Origin: Candidatus Saccharimonadota bacterium
Lineage (GTDB): Bacteria; Patescibacteriota; Saccharimonadia; Saccharimonadales; Saccharimonadaceae
NCBI GenBank assembly: GCA_009783305.1
Contig: WRHJ01000003.1
Location: forward strand, 1 to 64,000
Reading direction: 5' to 3'
DNA length: 64,000 nucleotides
The notes beneath the pieces were generated by a model that ran no database searches, had not been told where the DNA came from, and saw only the letters and a list, made by a program, of their open reading frames with translations. The position numbers and the translations under genes are program-made. This document shows positions 8,312 to 16,614 of the stretch, piece after piece. The number at the start of each line of letters is the position of its first letter. Position 1 is the stretch's first letter.

Positions 8312-8862
8312 GTGATGTGACGCGGGCAGGGCAAAAATTAACGGGGGCGCTGAAGGCGCTGAGGATTGATTTTCGAGATAAGTTGGTGTTGGATATTGGA
8401 TCAAGTACGGGAGGGTTTACGGAATTGGCGTTGACGAAGGGTGCTGCGAAGGTGGTGGCGGTGGAAAAGGGGACGAAGCAGATGCGGGGAGAGTTGGCGG
8501 CGGATGGTCGGGTAGATCTGCATGAGAAGACGGATATTTTTGATTTTGAGGCGGTAGACAAGCCGGATGTGATTTTGGCGGATGTGTCATTTGTGAGTTT
8601 GCGGAAGATTTTGGCCTATGCGAAAGGGCATTTGGCGGATAAGGGAACGGAGTTTTTGGTGCTATTTAAGCCGCAGTTTGAGGTGAGGGGATCGGAACTG
8701 AATAAAGGGATTTTGAAAAGTAGTCGAGTGCGGCGGGCGGCGATGGCGGATTTTGAGAAGTGGTTAAAGGCTAACGGGTTTGTGGTATTGGGCAAGCGGG
8801 ATAGCGAGGTGGCGGGGCGATTTGGCAACGTGGAGAGATTTTACCATTTAGTGTTGGCGTGA
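8302..8862 (+). CDS. TlyA/FtsJ-like rRNA methyltransferase, no S4 domain
   Basis: The 186-residue protein is a Rossmann-fold methyltransferase with SAM motif LDIGSSTGGFTELAL at about residues 30-44 and DVILADVSFVSLRKIL, closely following TlyA/hemolysin A, which 2'-O-methylates rRNA. KPQFEVR and the C-terminal GNVERFYHLV also fit. TlyA is usually near 250-270 residues because it begins with an S4 RNA-binding domain; here the protein starts directly at the catalytic domain, which calls into question how it finds RNA. It overlaps the upstream kinase by 10 bases and is probably cotranscribed. Confidence 0.85.
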   Translation: MAMSDVTRAGQKLTGALKALRIDFRDKLVLDIGSSTGGFTELALTKGAAKVVAVEKGTKQMRGELAADGRVDLHEKTDIFDFEAVDKPDVILADVSFVSLRKILAYAKGHLADKGTEFLVLFKPQFEVRGSELNKGILKSSRVRRAAMADFEKWLKANGFVVLGKRDSEVAGRFGNVERFYHLVLA

Positions 8863-8897
8863 TACTGTTAGTGATAGTTGACTAAAAAGGAGGAAAA

Positions 8898-9164
8898 ATG
8901 GAAGAAGAAATGATAATTTGCCAGAGTTGTAGTATGCCGTTGGCCAAAGATGAAGAAAAGGGTACAAATGCGGATGGTAGTAAAAATGAAGAATATTGCG
9001 TGTATTGTTTTGTGAACGGGAATTTTACGAAGCCAGAGCAGACACTAGAGGAAGCAATTGCGGAGAGTGAAGATTTTGCGGATGCGGCGGGGATGAGCAA
9101 AGAAGAGGCACGGAAATATGCTGAGGAAGTGTTGCCGAAATTGAAGAGGTGGCAGCAGGATTAG
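8898..9164 (+). CDS. Small zinc-ribbon protein
   Basis: This 88-residue protein starts with a zinc-ribbon-type domain: CQSCSMPL at residues about 8-15 and CVYCFVNGNF at about 35-44 give two CxxC pairs. This matches the putative zinc ribbon family often annotated as transcriptional regulator-like. The C-terminal half is an acidic helix (LEEAIAESEDFADAAGMSKE). AAAAAGGAGG precedes the ATG at good spacing, so translation is Shine-Dalgarno-driven. Function unknown. Confidence 0.8.
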   Translation: MEEEMIICQSCSMPLAKDEEKGTNADGSKNEEYCVYCFVNGNFTKPEQTLEEAIAESEDFADAAGMSKEEARKYAEEVLPKLKRWQQD

Positions 9165-9189
9165 GGTTCTAGCTTGATATAATGGGGAA

Positions 9190-10335
9190 ATGAGCGAAAA
9201 GTTTCCTAAGTCGGTTAGTTATGACGAGTCCGTGTTGGATACGCCTTATGAGTTTTTGGAGTCGAAAGAATTGTCGAGAGGGGTGTTGGCTAAGTTGGGA
9301 CGAAGAGTTTTAGATTTGGCGGCGGTTAAGGTTTTATTGCCAAAACAGTATGCAGAGAGCCACACTAATCGGGCGCGTGAGCATAAATTTGTGCAAGAAC
9401 AGGAGGATTTTAGACAGCAAGAAGTTTGGCGCCAGGAGGAAGAACAAAAGCAGTTAGCGGATGAAGCTCGACGAAAAGAGGCGGAAATTAGCTGGGAGGC
9501 ACATTTGGCGCAGGCGATTGAGGCGCGAGAAGCCCAAGAAAGGGCAAGTGCTGAGTTTGCGAATCAGATGCGAGAGAAGCAGAGGGAACTGAGGGATAAA
9601 GCAGAAGCGCAGTTGAACGAGACATTTGTGGGGGTGGATGAGCTAGAGACTGCGTCAATGAATAATGATCAAATGGTCGGCAAGCGTAATATCGAGACGG
9701 CAAATGGCAATGCTTTAACAGTCTATGATTTAAATGGTTTTGAGTTTCGTTTTTTGGTGCACAATATTGGGTACAAAGATGTGGCGGGCGGCAATGTCAA
9801 AGGCGCATCACTGTCACGGTATTTAAAGGAGAATCCAGACTTTTGGATGAGGCATCAGGAAGCAATAAAATCTAGAGAGTATGGTTATGGCGAGTTGGAG
9901 GAACAGGGGGGAACGGCAGTTTCGATGAGTTATTTTGACACAGCGCGCAATTTATCTACGGCGACGGCGAACGCGGAAGTTGAGGGGAAGACGGTGAGGT
10001 ATGGGTTTACTAGAATTCGGCCCGGGGGCTTGGTAGATGCATCGCGAGGCGATGCGGTTACGAGCCACAATGTCGAAGATCGCAAAAGTACTTATCTCCC
10101 AGATGTGGAAAATGTACCTGAGTATCTGGCTGGAAATGCTGGCAGGTCGGCAGCTGATTATAATGAGGTTTTAATTCGCCGATATGATGACGAGGGGAAT
10201 CCGCAGCCGCCGGATTTTATAGAGACTTATGATGGATTCATATCCGATGAGGCGAAAAAGCATGCCGAATATTTCAAAATTCCAATCGTGAACATCAATC
10301 TTCGGTATTACGACACGAAACGTAGTATAATTTAA
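9190..10335 (+). CDS. Hypothetical protein with long coiled coil
   Basis: I do not recognise this 381-residue protein. Residues about 60-155 form a charged coiled coil rich in Glu, Gln, Arg and Ala; the remainder is a globular domain with VYDLNGFEFRFLVHNIGYKD. No signal peptide or membrane helix is visible. The C-terminal domain ends in polar segments (HAEYFKIPIVNINLRYYDTK). A TATAAT (9178-9183) ends six bases before the ATG with no Shine-Dalgarno. The globular part resembles, in spirit only, domains of effector-like proteins found in reduced host-associated bacteria; I cannot support a function. Confidence 0.7.
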   Translation: MSEKFPKSVSYDESVLDTPYEFLESKELSRGVLAKLGRRVLDLAAVKVLLPKQYAESHTNRAREHKFVQEQEDFRQQEVWRQEEEQKQLADEARRKEAEISWEAHLAQAIEAREAQERASAEFANQMREKQRELRDKAEAQLNETFVGVDELETASMNNDQMVGKRNIETANGNALTVYDLNGFEFRFLVHNIGYKDVAGGNVKGASLSRYLKENPDFWMRHQEAIKSREYGYGELEEQGGTAVSMSYFDTARNLSTATANAEVEGKTVRYGFTRIRPGGLVDASRGDAVTSHNVEDRKSTYLPDVENVPEYLAGNAGRSAADYNEVLIRRYDDEGNPQPPDFIETYDGFISDEAKKHAEYFKIPIVNINLRYYDTKRSII

Positions 10336-10340
10336 CAGAT

Positions 10341-11399
10341 ATGAGTTTGAAAATTGGGGTTGTGGGGTTGGCAAATGTGGGGAAGAGCACGCTTTTTAAT
10401 GCGTTGACGCATGCGCATGCGTTGGCAGCGAATTATCCGTTTGCGACGATTGAGCCAAATACGGGAGTAGTGGCGGTGCCGGATGCACGACTACAGGTGT
10501 TGGCGGATATTTATGAGACAGAAAAAATTGTGCCGGCGACGGTAGAATTTGTGGATATTGCGGGCTTGATTGCTGGGGCGAGCAAGGGGGAGGGATTAGG
10601 GAATAAGTTTTTGGCGCATATTAGGGAATGCGAGATAATTTGCCACGTGGTGCGTGTCTTTCAGGATTCTAATATATCACACATTGATGATTCTGTCAAC
10701 CCTAAGCGGGATATTGAGACGGTGGAGACGGAATTGGCATTGGCGGATATAGAAACATTGCAGAAATTTTTGCCGAAAATACAGAGAGATGCGAAGAGCG
10801 GGGAGAAGGAAGCGATTGCTAGTGTCGAGAAGGCGGAGCGGGTTTTGGCGAGGCTGGAGAAGGGGGAGATGGCGGGTGAAAATGTGGAGGGATTGCAGTT
10901 GTTGAGCGCGAAGCCGGTGGTGGTGACATTTAATATGGATGAGAAAGAGTTGGTGGACGAGGGGCTTCGAAGGGAATTGGCAGCGATGGTGGCGCCACGG
11001 GCAAGCGTGTTTGTAAATGCGAAGTTGGAATCGGAGATGGTGGATATGGGCGAGGAAGAGAGGAGGGAATTTCTGGAGAGTTATGGGGTGGAAGAGGATG
11101 GTTTGGGGCAGTTGGTGAGGGTGGCATACGAGACTTTGGGGTTGCAATCGTTTTTGACGGCCGGGAAGAGAGAGGTGAGAGCATGGACGGTGCGAAAGGG
11201 AGCAACGGCGCCGGAGGCAGCGGGGGTGATTCATACGGATTTTGCTCGAGGTTTTGTGGCGGCCGCGGTGTGCAAATATGATGATTTGGTGAAGCTGGGG
11301 TCAGAGAAGGCAGTGAAGGAGGCAGGATTGATGCGGACGGAGGGGAAGGATTACGTGGTACAAGAGGGCGACATAATTGAGTTCAGGTCAGCTTTGTAA
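10341..11399 (+). CDS. ychF: Ribosome-binding ATPase YchF
   Basis: YchF is a universally conserved Obg-family P-loop NTPase that binds ribosomes and prefers ATP. The 352-residue protein has GLANVGKSTLFNALT (G1) at residues 8-22, YPFATIEPNTGVV, DIAGLI (G3) and a C-terminal TGS domain with AWTVRKGATAPEAAGVIHTD and the terminal VQEGDIIEFRSAL. The first half of motif G4 reads TFNMDE. Length matches the family. It begins five bases after the preceding gene and may be cotranscribed with it. Confidence 0.97.
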   Translation: MSLKIGVVGLANVGKSTLFNALTHAHALAANYPFATIEPNTGVVAVPDARLQVLADIYETEKIVPATVEFVDIAGLIAGASKGEGLGNKFLAHIRECEIICHVVRVFQDSNISHIDDSVNPKRDIETVETELALADIETLQKFLPKIQRDAKSGEKEAIASVEKAERVLARLEKGEMAGENVEGLQLLSAKPVVVTFNMDEKELVDEGLRRELAAMVAPRASVFVNAKLESEMVDMGEEERREFLESYGVEEDGLGQLVRVAYETLGLQSFLTAGKREVRAWTVRKGATAPEAAGVIHTDFARGFVAAAVCKYDDLVKLGSEKAVKEAGLMRTEGKDYVVQEGDIIEFRSAL

Positions 11400-11444
11400 T
11401 AGATTTGTGTTTATTTTTTATTTTAGTTGTATTATACTTATGCT

Positions 11445-12494
11445 ATGAGTTTAACACACGGAGTGGGCGAGTTCTTCGCGCTAGATATAGGGACGCATGC
11501 ACTACGGTTGGTGCAGTTGAGTGGTAGTGCGAGAACAGGGTGGACGTTGCAACGATTTGCGTATGTACCAGTTGATAAGGCAACAGTGCAAGATAGTTCT
11601 GATGCGGGGAAGCGAAAATTGGGCGAGGTGGTGATGAAGGCAGTGCAACAGGCGGGGATTCGCACGCGCAATGTGGCAGTGGGGATGCCGGCGGGGAAAA
11701 CTTATACGACGATTATTGAGGTGCCGAATCAGGACGCGAAGGGGGTGGAGAAGATTATTAAATATGAGTTAGATCAGTATATCCCGATGGCAGTGGAAGA
11801 TGCGAAGGTAGATTTTGCGGTGCTTGGGCCGAGTCCTAATGACCCGACGAAGGCAGAGGTATTATTATCGTCCGTGGCGGTGGCATTTGCAGAAGAGAAA
11901 ATGGAGATGTTAGAATCTTTTGGATTAAATGTGGTAGCGCAAGAACCGGATCAGATTGCAATGGCACGAGCACTGGCGCCTCCAGGGGCGACGGATGGAC
12001 GGATGATTATTGATTATGGCGAGACAGCGACAGATCTTGTAGTGACGTATGGCGGAGTGCCGCGGCTGGTGAGGACGATTCCGGGAGGTTTGTCGGTGTT
12101 GGTGAAGACAACGGCGAATTATTTGAGCGTGAAGGAAGATCAGGCGAGGCAGTTTATTTTGAAATTTGGTTTGGCGCAGGATAAATTGGATGGTCAGGTG
12201 TTTAAGGCGCTGGATTCGACGTTGGAGAATTTTGCGAGTGAATTGAGTAAGTCAGTGAGATTCTTCCAGACGAAATATCCGCAGATTAAGGTGGGCGGGA
12301 TTATATTATCTGGTTTTGCTGGTACGATACCGTTTATGTCGGAATATATTGAGGCGAAGACGAGCGTGAGTACATCGCAAGGCAATCCGTGGCAATTGGT
12401 GAGAGTGACTGCCGATCAACAACAGGCCTTGTCGCAAGTGGCGTCAGAGTTTGCGGTGGCGATTGGTTTGGCGGAAAGGATGAATAATAAATAA
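11445..12494 (+). CDS. pilM: Type IV pilus assembly protein PilM
   Basis: PilM is a cytoplasmic actin-like ATPase that binds the N-terminus of PilN and links the inner-membrane pilus platform. The 349-residue protein has the actin-like phosphate-1 signature FFALDIGTHALRLVQL, MIIDYGETATDLVV and an adenosine-type GGLSVLVKTTA segment. TATACT (11433-11438) ends six bases before the ATG at 11445, which I prefer to an in-frame start six codons earlier. It leads the tightly packed pilM-pilN-pilO-small protein-pilB transcript; pilN begins on its stop codon. Confidence 0.93.
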   Translation: MSLTHGVGEFFALDIGTHALRLVQLSGSARTGWTLQRFAYVPVDKATVQDSSDAGKRKLGEVVMKAVQQAGIRTRNVAVGMPAGKTYTTIIEVPNQDAKGVEKIIKYELDQYIPMAVEDAKVDFAVLGPSPNDPTKAEVLLSSVAVAFAEEKMEMLESFGLNVVAQEPDQIAMARALAPPGATDGRMIIDYGETATDLVVTYGGVPRLVRTIPGGLSVLVKTTANYLSVKEDQARQFILKFGLAQDKLDGQVFKALDSTLENFASELSKSVRFFQTKYPQIKVGGIILSGFAGTIPFMSEYIEAKTSVSTSQGNPWQLVRVTADQQQALSQVASEFAVAIGLAERMNNK

Positions 12495-13666
12495 TGTTTG
12501 AAATTAACCTTGTACCGGACGTAAAAGAACAGTTGCTGAAAAAACAGAGATTGAGGAATTTAATCATCTTTATATCGATTATTGTGGCGGCGGGTTCGGC
12601 GGCGTTGGTGGCGCTGCTAGGATCGATTGTGACAGGGCAGAATATAGCGATGAGTAATCAAGACAGGGAGATTAAGTGTCGATCAGTGGGTCCGACTAGC
12701 CCGAATGAGTGCACAAACTACGGAACGGCGGTAATGAGATTCGAGAACCTAAATGACTATTTGACGATCCAAGATCAGATGAACAAGATTTCGGCGCTCA
12801 ATGATGCTAAGCTGTTACTTTCTAGGGTATTTGGTATTTTGGATGTGATTTTACCGACGGGGGATGACGTGGTGCAGATTTCGGAGTTGGGGATAAATTT
12901 GCCGAATGCGACGTTGAACTTTGATGCGCAAGGTGATTCGGCGAGCGGGATTGATTACCGAGCTTTGGAGGTGTTCAAGAATATTATTAGGCTATCTTAT
13001 TATGACTATGGTCGCTATATGCGCTATGATAACGAGTCAGGCAGTTTTGTGGAGATACCGACTACTTGTATGGATGAAATGGTTGAGAGCGGGATAGCTT
13101 ATGGAATTTACCATAAGGGAGCGCCAGGATGTGAAGCGCCGGTACTTTCAGTAGAACAGCAAGAGAACATGAATAATGGCAGTTTGACTCCAGCTGATGA
13201 GGAAACGGATAATGCAACTGATGGTGAGACATCGCAAATAACGGACATCAAGATCAGACGGGCTTATAGGACGTTGGCGGATAAGGAAGAATACCAGTTG
13301 ACTGACAATGTAGACGGGATAAGGTACTATTTCGAGAGTCAATGTATAGCTTATGACGAAGAGGGGCGGATTAATGAGGGAGAGACAAGGGAGACTTGCC
13401 GATTGTCAGCGGAAGCGCCGTCGATTCGAGATTCCTCAAATGGTAGAGATTCGGAAGGTAATTTGGTGCTGAGGTTTTCGGCAACGATAACTTTGAATAG
13501 AGAGGTGTTTAGGTTTATGAACAAGCACATGCGAATTATTGGTCCGACCAGGCAAAACGTGACGGATAGCTATACGCAGATTCGCGATATGTTTACGGAA
13601 AGGGCGGCAGAATGCAGTCCGGATGATGAGCAATGCAGGCAACAGGTGGTACCAAATGGCAACTAA
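12494..13666 (+). CDS. pilN: PilN-like pilus platform protein (large)
   Basis: PilN is a bitopic inner-membrane protein that joins PilM to PilO. The N-terminus has the PilM-binding motif FEINLVP followed by a membrane helix (LIIFISIIVAAGSAALVALL). At 390 residues it is about twice the usual PilN length; the extra outside region includes an acidic Asn/Asp/Thr-rich linker near residue 240 and four Cys residues. The ATG shares one base with the pilM stop, indicating translational coupling. Name assigned from the N-terminal motif and gene order. Confidence 0.8.
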   Translation: MFEINLVPDVKEQLLKKQRLRNLIIFISIIVAAGSAALVALLGSIVTGQNIAMSNQDREIKCRSVGPTSPNECTNYGTAVMRFENLNDYLTIQDQMNKISALNDAKLLLSRVFGILDVILPTGDDVVQISELGINLPNATLNFDAQGDSASGIDYRALEVFKNIIRLSYYDYGRYMRYDNESGSFVEIPTTCMDEMVESGIAYGIYHKGAPGCEAPVLSVEQQENMNNGSLTPADEETDNATDGETSQITDIKIRRAYRTLADKEEYQLTDNVDGIRYYFESQCIAYDEEGRINEGETRETCRLSAEAPSIRDSSNGRDSEGNLVLRFSATITLNREVFRFMNKHMRIIGPTRQNVTDSYTQIRDMFTERAAECSPDDEQCRQQVVPNGN

Positions 13667-14450
13667 AGAAGTAGCAATCAAAAAGAGGGCGCAAATTGAT
13701 AAGGCCACACAGACGATGTTGATAGCGGTGGGTTTGGCATCAGTGGTGTTGGGCTGCGCGATGGTGTTGTCGGTTTATTTCATTAAATGGATTATCTTTA
13801 ATACGAAAGTGATTGCTGAAAAAGATGCGATAATTAAAGACTTTGAGACAGTGCAAAAAAATGTGGTGACTTTGGCATCAAATGTGGAGGCGTTGTCGGA
13901 AAATGAAAACTTGGAAGTAGTGGCGCGGGTGCGTGAGAATCGTTGCATGACAATTGACGGTGGTCCGGTTGATACGGGCAATAATATTGAACTTTCGAGG
14001 ATTTGCTCAGCGCTCCGGGTGATACCGGATGCCTTGCCGTCGGTACAGAATAATGAGGCAGTATACGCGAGTTTGAACAAATTGTTCTTGGAAACTAAGG
14101 ATGAGTTTGGAGATCCGGTGGAGCCGGAGTCGATTACGCCAGGAAGCGGCAGCGGTGCTTATGGGCTGGAGATACCGGAAGGTTTGGGCGTGATACCGGT
14201 GGCGCTATTGATTGAAAATACGGCAGTAACGACGAGGGCGGTGCTGGATACGATTGAGCGATCGATTCGAAATTATGATGTTTTGACCGCCACGATTGCT
14301 TGGCGCAGCAGCGGCGAAGGCGGCCTGATGACTGACATGATTGAATTAAGAGGAAATGCCGCGGCGTATTATTCGACGGCGGTTGAGGCGGTGTTGAAAA
14401 CAAAAACGATTTATGCCGATGACAGTAAGAATACAGGAGGAGTCAGATGA
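13656..14450 (+). CDS. pilO: PilO-like pilus platform protein
   Basis: PilO forms a heterodimer with PilN across the membrane. The 264-residue protein has a short basic cytoplasmic tail, one membrane helix (MLIAVGLASVVLGCAMVLSV) and a predicted coiled coil (KDFETVQKNVVTLASNVEAL) before an alpha/beta outside domain, the usual PilO plan. The ATG at 13656 lies inside the end of pilN; the 11-base overlap implies coupling. The identification rests on topology and position; sequence is weakly conserved. Confidence 0.72.
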   Translation: MATKEVAIKKRAQIDKATQTMLIAVGLASVVLGCAMVLSVYFIKWIIFNTKVIAEKDAIIKDFETVQKNVVTLASNVEALSENENLEVVARVRENRCMTIDGGPVDTGNNIELSRICSALRVIPDALPSVQNNEAVYASLNKLFLETKDEFGDPVEPESITPGSGSGAYGLEIPEGLGVIPVALLIENTAVTTRAVLDTIERSIRNYDVLTATIAWRSSGEGGLMTDMIELRGNAAAYYSTAVEAVLKTKTIYADDSKNTGGVR

Positions 14451-14758
14451 AGGGATCAAGCTTAGCAACAGTTGTGCTAATTGCGATCATATCGACGATT
14501 GTGGCGGCGTTGGTGGTTAATGCAATATTGGGTGATCCAAATGAAGAGTCGGTGACTGTGAGTTATATGGATGTGATTTCTACGGACGTGATACAGCCGG
14601 ATCGGGAAGTCTTCAATAATAGGGCAGTTAATCCGACGGTTGAAGTGTATGTAGGCGAGTGTAGGCCTGGAGAGGTTTGGGATGAAGATAGACAAGCTTG
14701 CGTGGAAGCACCGGAGGGTGATGAGTCAGAGGCCGGAAACGACGAAGCAGAGGAGTAG
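14447..14758 (+). CDS. Small bitopic protein of the pil cluster
   Basis: This 103-residue protein has a single N-terminal membrane helix (ATVVLIAIISTIVAALVVNA) and an outside tail ending in an acidic stretch. Near residues 72-88 it has GECRPGEVWDEDRQACV, two Cys in a pattern resembling small disulphide-bonded modules such as chitin-binding peritrophin folds; that resemblance is weak. It overlaps pilO by ATGA and ends two bases before pilB, where PilP or a minor component usually sits. It may replace PilP in the platform (inference). Confidence 0.7.
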   Translation: MKGSSLATVVLIAIISTIVAALVVNAILGDPNEESVTVSYMDVISTDVIQPDREVFNNRAVNPTVEVYVGECRPGEVWDEDRQACVEAPEGDESEAGNDEAEE

Positions 14759-14760
14759 TT

Positions 14761-16527
14761 ATGGCGTCGATATCTAGGACGACGCAAGAGGAAGTTGCAG
14801 AGACACTGTCGAGTGACGGGTTGGCTGATGCCAAAATGATCAAGACGGTTATTGAGGAGACCAAGAAGACTGGCCAATCGATTTTGACGGTGTTGGTAGC
14901 GAAGGATTTGGCAGATGAGGCGACGGTGCAGCATGCAATGGCGCAGGTTTTGGGGATACCGTTTGTAAACTTGGATAATGTGAAGATCCCGCAGGATGTA
15001 TTGTTACAAATGCCGCAAGAGGTGGCAGAACGTTCGATGAGTGTGCCAGTTGGCGAAGTGGCTGGACAGCTGTTGATTGCGATGCTGGACGTGGCGGATA
15101 TTCAGAAGACGGACTATTTGTCGACATTGGTGCAGAAGCCAATTAAGGCGATGGTAGCATCAACGATGGGCATACAGCATGTGTTGGCGCAATATAAGGC
15201 GGATTTTAAGGATGTAGATCGGGCCGTTAAGGCGACGGATGAGGAAATTCGTAAGAAGGAAGCTTCGGGTGACGTTAAGACAATTACGCAGGATTCACCG
15301 ATTAGTAAGGCGTTGACGACGATTTTGGAATATGCGGCGAAGAGCAAGGCGAGCGATATTCACATTGAGCCGCTGGAAGGATCATTAGTGATTCGGTGCA
15401 GGATTGATGGCGTGTTGAGGCAAGTGATGGAGTTGCCGAAATCGATTGAGCCGGCGCTGGTGAGCCGGATTAAGATTTTGGCGAATTTGAAAATTGATGA
15501 ACATCGTATACCGCAGGATGGTCAGTTTACGGTATTGGTAGGCAAGCAAGAGATTGATTTGCGTATTGCGATTTCACCGGTGGTATGGGGCGAGCAGGTG
15601 GTGATTCGTTTGCTGGATAAGAGCGGTACGACGATGGAAGTTGAGAAGATGGGTATGACGGGCCGGGCGCTGCGGGCGGTGCTGGATGGAGTGAGCAAAC
15701 CGAACGGGATGATTTTGACTTCTGGTCCGACGGGTAGCGGCAAGTCAACGACTTTGTATGCGTTGATCAAAAAAATTAAGGATGAGTCAATTAATATTAT
15801 TACACTGGAAGATCCGGTGGAATATAAGATGGACGGAGTGAATCAAATTCAGGTAAATGTGGACGCAGGACTGACGTTTGCGTCGGGTCTGAGGGCGATT
15901 TTGCGTCATGATCCGGATGTAGTGATGGTGGGAGAGATTCGCGATGCGGAAACGGCAAACTTGGCGGTGCAAGCGTCATTGACGGGCCACTTGGTGTTCT
16001 CGACCTTGCACACGAATTCGGCAGCAGGTATTTTGCCGCGTCTTCTCGATATGGGAATTGAACCGTTTTTGATTGCGTCAACTTTGAATACAGTGATTGG
16101 GCAGAGGTTGGTGAGGCGGGTGGCAGAGAAAAGAGAAGCTTATCAATCATCTGAGCTGGAGACAAAAGAGATTAAACAGATTGTGGGGCCAATATTGCCG
16201 GAAAAGGGTGAGGATGTGGCAGCGGCGAGCGAAGATTTGGGATATCCGGGATTGCCATTGGCGACGGCGAAAGACTATACGCTGGTGAAAGGTTTTGACA
16301 CAGCAGACACGCCGGGCGGCTTTATGGGGCGAGCGGGGCTATTTGAGGCGATTACAGTGGATGAGGACATCCAGAAGTTGGTGGTAGCGCGGGCGACGGC
16401 CGGCGACATCATGCGGGTGGCACGGATGAAGGGCGTGGTGACAATGCGTCAAGATGGAGTGTTGAAGGCTTTGTCGGGGGTTACGACGCTTGATGAAGTG
16501 AATCGCGTAGCGAGCGACTTGGCTTAA
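14761..16527 (+). CDS. pilB: Type IV pilus extension ATPase PilB
   Basis: PilB hydrolyses ATP to drive pilin insertion at the cytoplasmic face. The 588-residue protein has an MshEN-type N-terminal domain (residues about 50-150), then the GspE ATPase core with Walker A SGPTGSGKSTTLYALI at about residue 320, an Asp box LEDPVEYKM, Walker B VMVGEIRD and the His box STLHTNSAAG. The usual four-Cys zinc site in the C-terminal part is not visible; the segment after IGQRLVRRV has no CxxC. Last gene of the pilM-B run; CTP synthase follows with its own promoter. Confidence 0.96.
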   Translation: MASISRTTQEEVAETLSSDGLADAKMIKTVIEETKKTGQSILTVLVAKDLADEATVQHAMAQVLGIPFVNLDNVKIPQDVLLQMPQEVAERSMSVPVGEVAGQLLIAMLDVADIQKTDYLSTLVQKPIKAMVASTMGIQHVLAQYKADFKDVDRAVKATDEEIRKKEASGDVKTITQDSPISKALTTILEYAAKSKASDIHIEPLEGSLVIRCRIDGVLRQVMELPKSIEPALVSRIKILANLKIDEHRIPQDGQFTVLVGKQEIDLRIAISPVVWGEQVVIRLLDKSGTTMEVEKMGMTGRALRAVLDGVSKPNGMILTSGPTGSGKSTTLYALIKKIKDESINIITLEDPVEYKMDGVNQIQVNVDAGLTFASGLRAILRHDPDVVMVGEIRDAETANLAVQASLTGHLVFSTLHTNSAAGILPRLLDMGIEPFLIASTLNTVIGQRLVRRVAEKREAYQSSELETKEIKQIVGPILPEKGEDVAAASEDLGYPGLPLATAKDYTLVKGFDTADTPGGFMGRAGLFEAITVDEDIQKLVVARATAGDIMRVARMKGVVTMRQDGVLKALSGVTTLDEVNRVASDLA

Positions 16528-16614
16528 GTTTGAATTTTAGATTTTGTGCTTGCTATGGTTATTTTGCTTGTGCTAAAATCGGTGCAAGTGTGGGCAACCG
16601 AAGGGAGGTGCCAA

